This document shows positions 42,754 to 55,461 of a stretch of 64,000 nt of DNA, piece after piece. The notes below the pieces were generated by a model. That model had not been told where the DNA came from, did no database searches, and saw only the letters and a program-made list of their open reading frames with translations. The translations under genes were made by a program, and so were the position numbers. Each line of letters begins with the position of its first letter. Within the stretch, counting starts at the first letter, position 1. Source of the stretch: Dipteris shenzhenensis (lineage: Eukaryota > Polypodiophyta > Polypodiopsida > Gleicheniales); NCBI GenBank assembly GCA_047967505.1, contig CM106539.1. One strand, 5' to 3'.

Positions 42754-44013
42754 CATTTGGCGATCCTTCTCTTTGAAATCCTACGCAATTCTGGTTCGAT
42801 TGTGCTTTGACATTGAGGAAAATGGACGAAACTCATGCTTTTGGGTTGATATCCAAAGGGGCTGCCACAACAATTCTCGATTCTTGATCTCTGAAGAGGA
42901 GCGGCTTTTGACAGAAGAGAAGAAGATCTAAAGCGGGACTCTTGACAGTGAAAACCAATCACCCAAGAGAAACACATGATCCATATTCGTAATCTCAATA
43001 CAAGAGGATTCTGCAGCAAGAGCGGTTATGGTGACTTATGGCTACAACGATGTTGATGTATTGTGATATTGAGGAGAATCACCTCATCTATGAAAAGGGT
43101 GGCCTGGCCCAGATTTATGGCAGCCGAAGCTTGGTGGGAGGCTGATGAACCCAACCAGATCATGCATATGTATGTTTGTGGCCATGGAGTGTGGGCAAAG
43201 CAACGATTGTCTTGCAGCAATCGCTGCCAAGACCATAAGAAGAACATAATTCTGTAAAGGAGAAACATAATGCAGCAATATTTGACACATGAGGCAATTG
43301 CCACATTCAAGGTGTTCTTGGAGTGCTCGAGCATGCCTCTTTTGGCACGAGAGTCTGCAGAGAAGAGACAAAGTAGTTCCAGTTTGATCTAAATGTATTC
43401 CGGCCACTGTTTGTACCTTCAGAATATCGTGGAGGCTTGCTCGAAATTCTTACTCTCTGTCATAGAAGACTACAATGGCACAAGCATCGGCGGCATATCA
43501 TGTGAGAATAAGGATATGACCGAGGGAAATAAGGTTCTGGTTGAGGGAAATAACATCGATGGCGCAAAATTGATCGATTTCATTCTTGATGTTCATGGTG
43601 TTATAAAGCTGTTTCTTTTCTCTTTCTCCTCATTCTAGTCTCATAGCGTAACGTCAGAGATATGCGATCGTGGAAGGGATGCAGTTCAAGCTAGAAGAAG
43701 AAATCTGTCAAATCCATGCGTCGTAAATTCAGCATATTCTCTACGAGCTACTGACAAACCAGCAATTCCGATGATGAAGATGAAAAGCAGCCGATCTTTT
43801 GTGATGAGCGCTAATTTGAAGAGGGAAGATTCAAGGAGACAATCCCACCATAGAACAGAAGCCCCCATTTCTTGTGGAAGCAGATGAATCGGTCGATTGT
43901 GTGATTGGAGCGTGGTGCTGCTGTCCCAGAGCAAAAATTTCTACAAATTATAGGTGTAGTTCAAACAATGCTCAAGGATTTGGCTTCAATTCATACAAAT
44001 TTTATTTGTTTTG
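42754..44013 (+). other. 5' internal region of the non-autonomous element
   Basis: No domain is recognised. Plus-strand frame 43393-43638 (MYSGHCLYLQNIVEACSKFL...) might be a gag-like remnant because it follows the primer-site region, but there is no zinc knuckle. Confidence 0.3.
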
Positions 44014-44096
44014 ACAATTGTTGATCCCATGTATTGTGTCGGAGTTTTCTCACATCATGGTTTATGCAATTGCAATTTGCTTGCCATACATATTCC

Positions 44097-44395
44097 TCAG
44101 TTGGGGAGATAACCTGGTGGCTGCTCCATAAACTCAGGATGAATAGCATGAACATAACCTGGTGGCTGCTCCATAAAGACCTCTTCTTGCAAATCACCAT
44201 GCAAGAAGGCATTCTTTACATCCATCTGATGTAAAGACCATCCCTTTGATGCAGCCATAGCAATGACTGCTCTTACAGTTGCCATCCTTGCAACCGGACT
44301 GAATGTTTCTTCATAATCAATGCCGTATGTCTGTGCATACCCTTTGACAACTAATCTTGCCTTGTATCTGTTCACAGAACCATCTGCATTTGCAA
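44097..44395 (-). pseudogene. Captured Copia reverse-transcriptase fragment
   Basis: The minus-strand frame reads [57 protein letters not shown] and [15 protein letters not shown]. It closely matches the Copia RT at 60990-61230 in this window but keeps the frame that the latter has lost. The 21-base segment encoding MEQPPGY occurs twice at its end (near 44100-44180). The fragment ends at AAATGCAGATGG on one side and at the hairpin arm on the other. Confidence 0.85.
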
Positions 44396-44400
44396 ACTCC

Positions 44401-44427
44401 GTGAGAGAGAGAGAGAGAGAGAGAGAT
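44401..44427. repeat. (GA)n microsatellite
   Basis: A GAGAGA run directly beside the captured fragment, followed by a GTGAGTGA tract to 44466. Confidence 0.9.
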
Positions 44428-44677
44428 TCTTAAAAAAAGAAAGTATGTGTGAGTGAGTGAGTGTGTGAAAGAGAAAGAACCAAAATAGAAGGGGGCCAAG
44501 TGGCAACAAAGTGTGGGATACTTTTTAACAAAAATGTAACTATCTATTGTTCAACTAGGGATGTATTGTTGAAAATCTTCTAATAATAATTGTATCTCAC
44601 AAGCAGATTTCCTTCCCTATGTTTTGGAATGTTCCTTTGGATTTTAGTCAATGAGGTCAAATAACTTATTCACAAAA

Positions 44678-44965
44678 CTATTGCAAGTTCTCCCTTGTCA
44701 GCCTCAATTTAAAACTGTATTTGCTGCTATAGGGAAGCAAGGGTTGTTGCAAAGCAACCATAGCCATAGCTTGAAAAAGGCCCTTTTGAAATAGACTTGT
44801 TGCATATTGTGGTGCCCAAGATTGCATATAAAAGTGTTTCTTAGTGGTTTTGCTTAAGCAAACCTGAAGTGCAGACCCATAAATGTTGATCATGTCTTCA
44901 ACTATGAAAGTATCTCCCCAACTGAGGAATATGTATGGCAAGCAAATTGCAATTGCAAAAACCAA
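44678..44965 (-). CDS. Unknown minus-strand ORF in the hairpin
   Basis: The 95-residue frame contains DTFIVEDMINIYGSALQVCL and HFYMQSWAPQYATSLFQKGL. The N-terminal part ([15 protein letters not shown]) is encoded by the right hairpin arm and is therefore duplicated, in inverted form, in the left arm. No family recognised; it may be a captured gene piece. Confidence 0.3.
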   Translation of the reverse strand: MVFAIAICLPYIFLSWGDTFIVEDMINIYGSALQVCLSKTTKKHFYMQSWAPQYATSLFQKGLFQAMAMVALQQPLLPYSSKYSFKLRLTRENLQ

Positions 44966-45250
44966 AAGAATACATATTGTCTAGGTTGGCCAGACGGGGG
45001 CCAGACTTGAAAAATCCTATTACGATGTGTGAAAAAAGTTTGATCCAACACAATACATGGGATCAACAATTGTCCAAAACAACTGAGAACAAGTACTCGT
45101 GAGCATTGCCTTGTTTCTAATTCTAACTCAAATTCCAACTATGATTTCAAAGATGGTGGTAAGAATTATAATGATAATTTAATTATATCTGTCCATAATC
45201 AGCAAACTAATGTTTGAGAGTAGATCCAATTGGACATCTAGTTCAAACAA

Positions 45251-47660
45251 TTGGACGATAGTCCAATAATAGTCCGACTGGAGTCAAACAGTAAGCTTCA
45301 ACATACAAGCAGCAACCTGAAACAATTGGACAGTGATTCCGAGCAACCAAATACCCATTCTAATCAGTTCAAAGGCAAGGAAGGTGCATATGTAGACTAT
45401 GTAATGCCAACCAGTTTTGGGTTTCTTCATTGACAAATGGAGCAACAAGAAGATGAGTTGCAAGGTGATGATGAAGATCCGGAAGATGATTGCTATCTGA
45501 AGGGGATGATGAAGATTCATATGATATGCATGCATGCTATGTATTTGCACCAGCTTTTTCCATTAATGTCATGTGGAAGCAAGAGAAGATAAATCCAAAT
45601 GCAATCTTTGAGGAGCCTGACTACAGAAGCCCTTACAACAAAGAAGGTTTGCGGTACATCCTGATCCAATTCAAATGAATAATTCTACAGCAAGTCAAAG
45701 CAATGAAGCTAGTTTGTTTTTTATATATATGCATCATATGTTGTGGATGATTTGAAGATTGCATTTTTAATGTGTGAAGATGATGACACTCTTGAAGAGT
45801 ATCCAGAAAGATCAGGTCTGAATGGTTTTTATCTTTGGTATGGACTAATGGATCCGATACAATCGGAGATAGCAACAAATCAAAATATTAATGCCAATTC
45901 ATATCATGATGTCTCTGAATAAATATGTATGTGAAGAAGATGATATCATTGAGCAATTTCTATTTTCCAATCAAGGATGAGAATCCTATGTTGGATAATC
46001 GATTTGTTCAAATGATCAATGCAAATGGTTCGACATTAGTGCTAGATAGTCAAGAAGTTATTATAGATGATCAAGCATCTATTTTCAATGTTCGGAAATG
46101 CATGAAGTCTAAAAATGGTGATGATGATACAAGCATGAATGAAAGGGCTACAAAGATGGTCCAGCTTGAGAAGGAAGAAGAAGAGTAAAATTAACAAAAG
46201 AAGTCAAATGACAAGAAGGTTGAAGATGTTGCAACTATTTGATGTTGTCCTAAAAGAGTTGAAAGAAATGCAAGGTGGTTTAATGATAGAAATACGATAT
46301 TCAGATTACAGGGTACAATTCAAATCAACTCAATTATTGAGTGAAGAAAATGAGGAGGACAATGTTCCGAAGGAATCACTCATTGAGGTGGTTTCACAAA
46401 CATAATTTTCAGATTTGAAGGATGACATGTCCAAAATGTTTTTTCATGCTTTGACTGATTTTGAAGATGAATACTTTGATGCAAATGATGATATTATGCA
46501 TTCAGATTTTGGTTTATAGTCAAATTCTAATTCTGACAAAGTTCCAATGGTTTGGGAAGACTTTATTGCAAAAGCACAAACAAAAAATTTAGAAACACAT
46601 AAAACAACAATGACAAACAAAGACAATGCTGATGTTTATGCAAAGGATGAAAGATGGAGGGAAAAGGAGGAGCTTAACCCAGAGCCAGAAGAGCTCAAAG
46701 GAGTCCCCTATTCTCCTCTACTTCATACCAAAAGTATGCCAATACTTGGAAAATGATCAAGGTCAAAGTACACAACAAATGAAAGCTTGGAAGAATGAAA
46801 AACAGAATTACAAAATTGAGCAAGTAATCAGGTAGTCTGACGATTCTGGGCAATGTGATAGAAGTCAGATGCATTCCGAAGGTTGGATATAGTCCGAAAG
46901 TGGGATTTCAATCTGATCTCACCAAAAGAAAGTTTTGAAGGTCAGACAATATTTGTTGTAATATTGAATTTAGCATGTGGTCATCAGGTAGTTGGCATCA
47001 TGTTGACAAACAATCTGATAGTCCGACCGCAGTCCGATGATAGTCTGACTATTTATTCTCTTATTTTTTATGCATTTTTCAAAATCCGATTGGACAACAT
47101 ATTTTTGAATTATATTGGATTTTTTCATGTGTTTTTGGATTTTGTAATTGGAAAGATTTTGATAGTTCATTTGTAGTGTGACAACAATCTGATGTTAGTC
47201 TAACAGGTTCTAACAGTCTGACTTTGGTGGACGCTAAACAAAAAACAGAACTCAACATTTGAAATGAGGAATTTCTTTGGTGGATGCAGATTTTTTAAAG
47301 AAGAATGAGAGATTTCTTTGAGGACTCTACACCGACATATGTTATGGATGTTGGAGCTTCATCTACATATTACTTTTTGCTTGATCGGAGCGATGCATCC
47401 ATTCTGTGTTGGTGGAATGTGAACATGCTGATTCATGCATGGTTCTATTTATTTATTTTGTATGAACTAGCATGGATGACATTATATTTCATGGGTTCCC
47501 AGCCTTGGCATGTGGCCAAGAAATAGAATCATTGTAATCACTAGATTAGATTTCAAATTTTACATGCACTTGCACTGTAATAAACCTACACTATGGAGGT
47601 TAGGAAGGGTTCGTTTCTATGGTTTTTGTTCCAACAAAGCTAACCATCGGAAGCGCCAGG
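45251..47660 (+). other. 3' internal region with short acidic/basic frames
   Basis: A series of short plus-strand frames (45251-45433, 45490-45678, 45925-46188, 46139-46405, 46547-46756) is rich in Asp, Glu, Lys and Ser and may be pieces of one gag-like protein broken by indels. The non-coding parts contain many copies of a 'gatagtccgac' or 'cagtctgac' motif (near 45255, 46840, 47015-47050 and 47200). No enzyme motif is present. Confidence 0.35.
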
Positions 47661-48096
47661 TGTTGAGAAATATCTGGATACCTAGGTTGAGTCATAGAGG
47701 TTTAGCATGATTCATAGGACTATGGAATGTCATGACTCATAGATGAGTAACTGTTATCAAGAACCAAGATGGTTAGTTAGAACTCCTTTTTGGGATCTTC
47801 TTGGAAACAATAACTTGATATGTAACAGTTAGACTACTGTCTGATAGGACTCAGACTAATTATGCCCTTTTGGCAGCTTTTGTGCTAATATTATGTACTA
47901 TTCTCTATGTTCCTGAATGAAAGGAAGTATCTTTGTTTCAGTTCTATACTCCACTATTGGTCTCTGATGTAACTTGTATCTTGATCACTGTTCATTTTTT
48001 CGATTGTCTTCCGACTGTGTATAACTATTTTTGATTCACGTTAATGGTGAGAAAGGTTTACTTTACAAATGGGCAAGGATGGATCGACTCTGAACA
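47661..48096 (+). repeat. Right LTR of the non-autonomous element
   Basis: The LTR is 436 bp and starts TGTTGAGAAATATC. It ends TCTGAACA, followed directly by the target duplication GTGAC. It shares long blocks with the left LTR, such as GAGTAACTGTTATCAAGA and TCTCTGATGTAACTTG. Confidence 0.9.
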
Positions 48097-48118
48097 GTGA
48101 CTATGCATTAGAAGTCCG

Positions 48119-48472
48119 TGTTGAGATATCAAGCTCCACTCATGATATGCCAGGGTGACCGTTGTGTATTTATGTCACCGACTTGTTAGGTGCAGATGCG
48201 GTTGGTACACCGCCCACGAATAATAGCTGGATGATAGCTATCCTTATCTACTCTAGTTTGTGGCTCAGTTAGTATGCCACCTTAGTTAGTTGACTTTGGT
48301 TTGAGACCCACATATAGGGTTCTTCTATTTCTTTGTACTAGAGTTCTTTTGGCTTTCACAACTAAGAAGAGGAAAACTGTTTTCAGCCTCCACCTTTGTG
48401 TGTGTACTCCCCCATTGTGTATGTGAGAAAGCCGCAAGTGAGACTCCTTCCTTCTCTCCCACTATCTTCACA
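48119..48472 (+). repeat. 5' LTR of the split Copia element
   Basis: It begins TGTTGAGATATC and ends CTATCTTCACA. It contains CATATAGGGTTC as a TATA-like motif and ends just before the primer-binding site. Its ends match the 3' copy. Confidence 0.95.
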
Positions 48473-48484
48473 TGGTATCAGAGC
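48473..48484 (+). promoter_or_regulatory. Primer-binding site (initiator Met tRNA type)
   Basis: TGGTATCAGAGC follows the LTR end directly. Confidence 0.95.
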
Positions 48485-49016
48485 CTTGTTCATGGTAAGG
48501 AGCTCAAGAAAGCAAACCAAGTTCGCGGTGTCCTGGTAAGAGGACCAGTGTTGCTTTCCTTTTTCGAGTTTGGGAGCAAATCTCTACAGGTAGCACAGCC
48601 AAAAGTGCAAGAGTGCACTGTCTTAGATTGAGACGCCCTTCGTGGTATGGCAAGAGGGCAGTATATGCTGCGAGAGAGGGCGATGCCCATAGTGACTTTA
48701 TTTTTCTGATTCGAGGCCATTTCAGGGCCTGTTTTGATGGCGGAAGTTCTTCGCAGGCACTCAGAAAAAGGCCCTGTTTTTGCTGTGCGACCACTGCTCT
48801 GCTGGTCGGTGAAGAGTTACCGCAAAAATTGCATCGTATGCCTGTGTGCAGAGATATTGGGAGTTGCAGAATAATGCTTGTTGCCTGTTGATGCAAAATC
48901 GTCACTAGGAAGTGACTGTGTGGTCAAATACCACTTTCGTTAGTTTTGCAGATCTGCCCGTGTGAGGCAAAAGCTGTGTTTTTCTGCAGTGACAGAATAT
49001 TTTACAGTGTTCTGTA

Positions 49017-49790
49017 ATGGCATCTAATTCTCTTTCACAGATTGTCACTGAAAAGCTTGACAAGAACAACTTCCAGGCATGGAAGTTTAGAATGACGAAT
49101 TTCCTTATGGGAAAAGGCTATTGGGAGTTCATTACAGGAAATGAAGAAGAACTAGTTCTTCCTAATGTTCCCAATCAACAGGAAATGCAAGCATTCAAAG
49201 GATGGCATGAGAGAGCCAGAAAAGTTATGTACTGGCTGTCTATCAGTATTTCAGATTCTATGATTGTGCATATTCAGGATGCAAGTACGCCAAAGGAGGC
49301 ATGGGATACTTTGGCAAAAATGTATAGCACAAATATGCAAGCCATGAAAATGTAGCTCAAACAGGAGTTGCACAATGTGCAGAGAGAAAATCTGAGCATC
49401 AATGACTACCACATGAAGGTGAAGAAAATTGCAGATGCACTTGTTTCCATTGGGTCGCCAGTGGAAGATGATGATCTAGTTTCTGTGACCTTGAATGGTC
49501 TAGGAAAGGATTATGCACAGTTCCGGACATCTATGGCTATCCATGAAAAATTTCCTGATTTTGAAGAGTTGTTTGCTCTTCTAATTTTTGAAGAGCAGAG
49601 AAATGGGGGTGCATCTTCTTCAGGAGGAACTTCAAAAGAAACTATCTTCTACTCAAATGCTAGAAGAGGTAGAGGCAGAGGTAGAGGAGGCCGATCTGCA
49701 GGCCGTGGTAGAAATCAGAATATGTAGCAAACTCAAGAAAACCGGTCCTATGAAGGAGGACGTGGTAATTCTAGAGGCAGGGGGAGCCGA
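49017..49790 (+). pseudogene. gag: Copia gag of the split element
   Basis: The frame begins MASNSLSQIVTEKLDKNNFQ and AWKFRMTNFLMGKGYWEFI, the typical start of Copia gag. A TAG at 49353 interrupts it; the same frame continues with LKQELHNVQRENLSINDY, PVEDDDLVSVTLNGLGKDY and an Arg/Gly-rich tail. Another TAG falls at 49725. The zinc knuckle expected after the RG-rich tail is missing because the foreign insertion begins there. The stops fit CAG-to-TAG changes. Confidence 0.85.
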
Positions 49791-50440
49791 GGCAGTCGAT
49801 AGAGCGAGCGAGGAAAAGCGAGCGGGCCCAAAAAAGCGAGCGAGCTTTTCTGCAATTTTCTTATCGAGGTACTCAACATAGCTTTGTGGAAACCACTATT
49901 TGGGAAGATTCTCGAAAATAAAACTTATGTTACTATGTGTAACTATACCAATATTGCGAATTATAGTCTACCTTAACTTCCAATTGGAGCCATACTCACA
50001 TTATGCAACAATAATATGTGGGTTTGAAAGAAACCGAATTTCCACTCCAAAGCGGATTGCATTACTGATACAACAAATCTTTTGCATTTGAAATGGGTCT
50101 TATTATCAAACTCCTTCAATAATCAAAACAAATGTGTTGCTTGATATGTTGAACTTAGTAACGTAAACATCACCCATATGCGGGGAAAAAAAACTGTCTG
50201 TAGACTTCATAGCATGGGATTGCATCAACACTTATAACATTCAAAATGGTTCTTCTTATTAAAAGTGTTATCAACCATGAAAGAAAATGTTTAAAAATAG
50301 TTCACCCATATGTTGAAAAACCCCAAGTGTCATTTATGACATTCAAAATTGTTCTTGCAACCATCCTGTAGTTCCTAGAGATTTTGCCCATACTTCCAAC
50401 CCCTTCCCTTCAACCACTAAGAGGTATCTAATAGTTTTAT

Positions 50441-50800
50441 AGAACACTTGAGATATCATCACCTCCTAATACAAAACCATTATTACTATTTGTAGAACAC
50501 TTGAGATATCATCACCTCTTAATACAAGACCATTCTTACTATTTGTAGAACACTTGAGATATCATCACTCCTTCCCTTTAGCCACTAAGAGGTACCTAAT
50601 ACTTTTGTAGAGCACTTGAACCATTCTTACTATTTGTAGAACACTTGAGATATCATCACCTTTTAATACAAAACCATTCTTACGGTTTGTATAACACTTG
50701 AGATATCATCACCTCTTAATATAAGACCATTCTTAGTATTTGTAGATCACTTTAGATATCATCGTCTCTTGATACAAGACCATTCTTACTACTTGAGAGA
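50441..50800. repeat. 54-bp minisatellite, about six copies
   Basis: The unit contains AACACTTGAGATATCATCAC and CCATTCTTACTATTTG. Copies start near 50441, 50495, 50547, 50637, 50692 and 50745 with a few substitutions each. A longer block with CCACTAAGAGGTA is inserted before the fourth copy and also occurs just before the array. Confidence 0.85.
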
Positions 50801-50856
50801 TTAATGGATTAAAGGTTTGAAGCTCATAGGAGACGAAGGAAGAGAAAGTCAGTTTC

Positions 50857-51010
50857 AACATGAGGACAATAAAACTAATTGGAATATTTTGACTTATGTA
50901 TTATACCTTTTTGAAGACTATGAATTTAAGTCAATTTCAACATTAGGATGATAAAACTAATTAGAATATTTTGACTTATGTATTATATATTTTTGAAGAC
51001 TATGAATTTT
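50857..51010. repeat. 80-bp direct duplication
   Basis: The text from TCAACATGAGGACAATAAAA to GACTATGAATTT recurs immediately as TCAACATTAGGATGATAAAA to GACTATGAATTT, with only a few changes. Confidence 0.85.
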
Positions 51011-52992
51011 AATGAGGAGAGGCACGCACACTACTTAGTAAATACACTAGTACTACTACTAGCCTACAACTATTAAGCCTAGTAGTACCAGTGTGATTTT
51101 GAGCCTTGTATCAACCTTTTGATAATTTTCTTTCATCGTTAGTGCAATAGAAATTATTCCTTCTATCAGAAGAATCTTGCCAAATTTTTTTAAAGTGATG
51201 ATTTTGTAGTCTACATCCACTATCCTCTGACTCTCAAAAATATATTAAATGTGAGTACCCATTTATCTTGTATGATCAACCCTAGACTATGCTGTGATAG
51301 GACATTACTAGAACAAAAAAAATATGAATTGATATGGCGATGTTCGGTGTGAAATAACCAAATTAAGGATTTAATAAGAAAGAAAACAATCAGAATCAAT
51401 AGGCTATTCAATGGCTCAAATCTGCACAGAAATTATAATGTGCCTCCCAACTCTTATGCATTCCAGCTCCTCATGTTTGACAAGAATGCAAACAATAATG
51501 AAATCACATTTTCTTTAGTTTCAAAGTAAGCAAAGCACCAAAAATAAATGCAAACATATTGGATGAGGAATAAATAGGTATAGATATAGATAGACCTATA
51601 TATATGCATTCATAGATATAATGATTATTAAAGTTGGATGGTCGTAATAATATTATGTGTACTATCATTGGGATTAGGACTACTATTGGTAATATTGTAT
51701 GTAGTAGTAGGAGAACTACCATTAAGGAACACTCAAATAAAATTACTAATGGTGGTGATAAAACTACCACTAGTAGTTTGGTAATTACCCCTAACATCTA
51801 CAACAAATATTTGATGGGTAGCTAGTATTAGGTCAAAAGGCCCCAATTGTGCTATAATAATGGACCAAAAAAGGGAGTGCTATAGCATCACCTAAGGGTC
51901 ACTTTTTATCCATGAAAGAAACAAGCCGGTGCAACCTAGGTCATACAGATCTAGGTCATGTGGAGTGGTTTGCGTCTCTTTCCTTGACAAAAAAGTTACA
52001 CTACCTTTGATAGTAACTACAAAGATTGCTGCCATAGTGCCGTAGAGTAGCCCCTAGGTTTCACCATCATCCTTTTTTGCTTTTGAGTCATTAAGTTTGA
52101 TCCACTGATTTTATGTAGAATTATTCTACTATATGTTCACATGTCCTTAATAGGATCTTGATATAATCCCTTCCATTGTAAGTACTTTTACTTTAAGTTT
52201 CACATATCCTTAACAAACCACTAGGCTTCATTCTTATGTTTCAAGCCTCAAAATCAAACACCCTTGTAAAAGGGATAATGTATTAAAGCTACAATCAATC
52301 CATCAAATCTTTGAATAATAGTTCTATTGAAAATTCATGTATCATCAATAGGATTTCATCCATTATATGTTCATTTGTCTTTAATAGTATGTCTAAAAAT
52401 TCATGTATCTTCAATATTATTTCTCTCATGTGTTTCAATATCTTCAAAAGGATACCTTTATTTATGTCCAAACTTGAGCATTGATTTGTATTTATCAAAC
52501 ACAATTTCACTCCACCTATTCTTTAGAATGAAATTTTTTCGCCAAAAGTGGGCCAAATGTAAGGTCTTTCCACATATTCTTAAGAATGAAAATTTTGGCC
52601 TTATGTTGGCAAGTCTATGGAATGAGGGTAAGGCCAAAGTCTCTGGTACGGTGCATTAGGTCTTGATTAATTCTTCTTTAGGCTTGAATATTTAATGCAT
52701 TAACTTCACGACTATTATTTATGCTTGAACTTGTAATGTATTAATTTCATGACTTAGGATTTTATGAAGTTATATCTAACATGTCCCAAATTTAATGGAA
52801 ATTAATATCCTACATAACACAACAAAGTATCATCATATCCCTTCCCAAAATTAATGCTACGTAGCAACTCTCCTGGCATTTTCACTGCCTTGCATTTGAG
52901 TTAGCTATGATGAAGAATGTTGCCTGCCTTTGGAACCTCTTAGAGTTACCGTTAGCATGATCTAATTTCATGTACCCCAAAACTTAAGACTT

Positions 52993-53480
52993 GGAGATTC
53001 CCATATCACACCAGCGGTAGCTATCTTGTCCACTCTCAATGCTAGTAAGAGCTAGGCCCCATAGACCAGTAAAAGAAGTCTTTTTGGAGGTTCAATTTTT
53101 TCCCTCCGTCTTCTGCAGGCCCCATGATAAAATAGGATATATTCATCACCCTACATTTAATGCAAGAATTGACACAACTTTTTTGGACTTGACTATGTAG
53201 TTTACATCTCAAACTTGGTGCTAAAATTGCAGACTGGGAGATTCCCATATCACACCAATGGTAGCTATCTTGTCCACTCTCAACACTAGTAAGAGCCAGT
53301 CCCCATAGACCGGTAAAAGAAGTCTTTTTGGAGGTTCAATTTTTTGCCTCCGTCTTCTCCGGCCCCATGACGGAATAGGATATATTCACCACCCTACATT
53401 TAATGCAAGAATTGACAACTTTTTTTCGACATGACTATGCAGCTTACATCCCAAAATTGGTGCTAAAATTGCATACCGGG
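52993..53480. repeat. 244-bp tandem duplication at the left edge of the palindrome array
   Basis: The block from GGAGATTCCCATATCACACC to GTGCTAAAATTGCA is present at 52993 and again at 53237, followed by a partial third copy of its end near 53460. It contains 'aagtctttttggaggttcaa' and 'gccccatg'. No coding sense. Confidence 0.85.
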
Positions 53481-53559
53481 CATCTCCATTTGCGGGGGGG
53501 TGTCCCTAGCAACCCCTTGGACTTGCTCTATTTGTCTAGTTGTGTCTCTCCACAAAAAT

Positions 53560-53948
53560 CGGAGTGGGGCCTATTTTTCCCATCTAGTAAAACTATATGC
53601 ATCAATATGTATGTATGTTTGTATGTATGTATGCATGCATGCATGCATCCATGTATGTATGTACACACACACACACACATGTATGTATGTATGTGTACTA
53701 AAACTACTAAAACTATATGCATCAAATAATGTTGTTGATCAATTTTTGGCATACCCCACCAAAATCAAGACCCCCATTGCAAAGAAAGGTAAGGAACACA
53801 AGTGCTTGTTCTTATGCTCATGAAACAACAAAATGCATGACATAGGAAACCAATGGGGTCTTACTTTTGATGTTTGTATGTATGTATGTATATATGTATG
53901 TACATACATACATGCATACATATATATATATGTGTGTGTGTATATATA

Positions 53949-53984
<36 letters not shown>

Positions 53985-54680
53985 TGTGTGTGTGTGTATG
54001 TATGTATGTATGTATGTATGTATATGTGTATATGTATATGTTGATGCATATATGTATATATTAATGCATACAATTTTGATATATGGAGAAAATGGACATG
54101 AAAACCATCTAAATTGGTTCTTGTCGTTCGATTTGATATATGACATGATCCTATTTGGATTCGTAAGTCCAAAGATATGGGGTTCTACTTTTAGGGCCTG
54201 AATGCCTAAAATAGGCAGCGCGTTAACACACACTGCCTATATCATGCATTTAGGCCTCAAAAGTAGGACCCCATTGGCAACACAATGGGGTCCTAGTTTT
54301 GAGGCCTAAATGCATGAAATAGACAGCGCGTTAACGCACTGCCTATTTTAGGCATTCAGGCCCTAAAAGTAGTACCCCATATCTTTGGACTTGCATATCC
54401 AAATGGGGTAATCTCATATATCAAATCGAACGGCAAGATCCAATTTAGATGGTTTTCATGTCCATTTTCTCCATCAACCAAAACTATATTCATCAAATAA
54501 TGTTGTTGATCAATTTTTGGTATACCCCCCGAAAATCAAGACCCCCATTGGAAAGAAAGGTAAAGAACACAAGTGCTTATTCTTTTGCTCATGAGACAAC
54601 AAAATGCATGACATGGGAAACCAATGGGGTCTTACTTTTGATGTTTGTATGTATGCATGTATGTATATATATGCATGTAC

Positions 54681-54734
<54 letters not shown>

Positions 54735-55394
54735 GTATATGTTGATGCATATATGTATATATTGATGCATACAATTTTGATATATGGAGAAAATGGACAT
54801 GAAAATAATCTAAACTGGCTCTTGCCGTTTGATTTGATATATGACATGACCCCATTTGGATTTGTAAGCCCAAAGATACGGGGTCCTACTTTTAGGGCCT
54901 AAATGCTTGAAATAGGCAGCGCGTTAACGTGCTGCCTATTTCATGCATTTAGGCCTCAAAAGTAGGACCCCATTGGCAACACAATGGGGTCCTACTTTTG
55001 AGGCCTAAATGCATGAAATAGGGAGCGCGTTAACATGCTGCCTATTTTAGGCATTTAGGCCCTAAAAGTGGCACCCCGCATATTTGGACTTGCATATCCG
55101 AATGGGGTCATGTCATATATCAAATCGAATGGCAAGATCCAATTTAGATGGTTTCATGTCCATTTTCTCCATCAACTAAAACTATATTCATCAAATAATG
55201 GTGTTTATCAATTTTTGGCATACCTCCCCCAAAATCAAGACCCCCATTGCAAAGAAAGGTAAGGAACACAAGTGCTTGTTCTTATGCTCATGAGACAACA
55301 AAATGCATGAAATAGGCAACCAATGGGGTCTTAATTTTGCTGTATGTATGTAATTATGTATATATGTATGTATATACATACATATATATCTATA

Positions 55395-55461
<67 letters not shown>

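Larger units (their letters stand above)
44014..45073. repeat. Inverted-repeat hairpin containing a captured Copia fragment
   Basis: Left arm 44014-44111 and right arm 44911-45073 are reverse complements over two long blocks: ACAATTGTTGATCCCATG and the block from GCAATTGCAATTTGCTTG to CAGTTGGGGAGATA. The right arm has about 60 extra bases between the blocks, including CCAGACGGGGGCC. The interior holds a Copia RT piece, a (GA)n tract and an unknown minus-strand frame. The layout resembles a foldback-type element that picked up foreign DNA. Confidence 0.75.
42290..48096 (+). mobile_element. LTR retrotransposon with no recognised pol (non-autonomous)
   Basis: Two direct LTRs (42290-42753 and 47661-48096) begin TGTTGAG and end CTGAACA, and the whole is flanked by GTGAC (42285-42289 and 48097-48101). 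Internal sequence (4.9 kb) has no RT, integrase or protease of its own. It carries short acidic or basic frames, an inverted-repeat hairpin and a captured Copia fragment. It would need enzymes from another element, so it resembles the large non-autonomous class. The orientation is taken from TTTGGCGATCC after the left LTR, which is similar to Gypsy-type primer sites. Confidence 0.85.
49791..52990. other. Foreign insert, left part: AT-rich repeat DNA
   Basis: No gene is supported. It starts with a 'gcgagcgag'-type stretch (49803-49848), then AT-rich DNA that includes a 54-bp minisatellite (50441-50800) and an 80-bp duplication (50857-51008). The stretch 51009-52990 holds only low-complexity frames. 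Confidence 0.5.
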
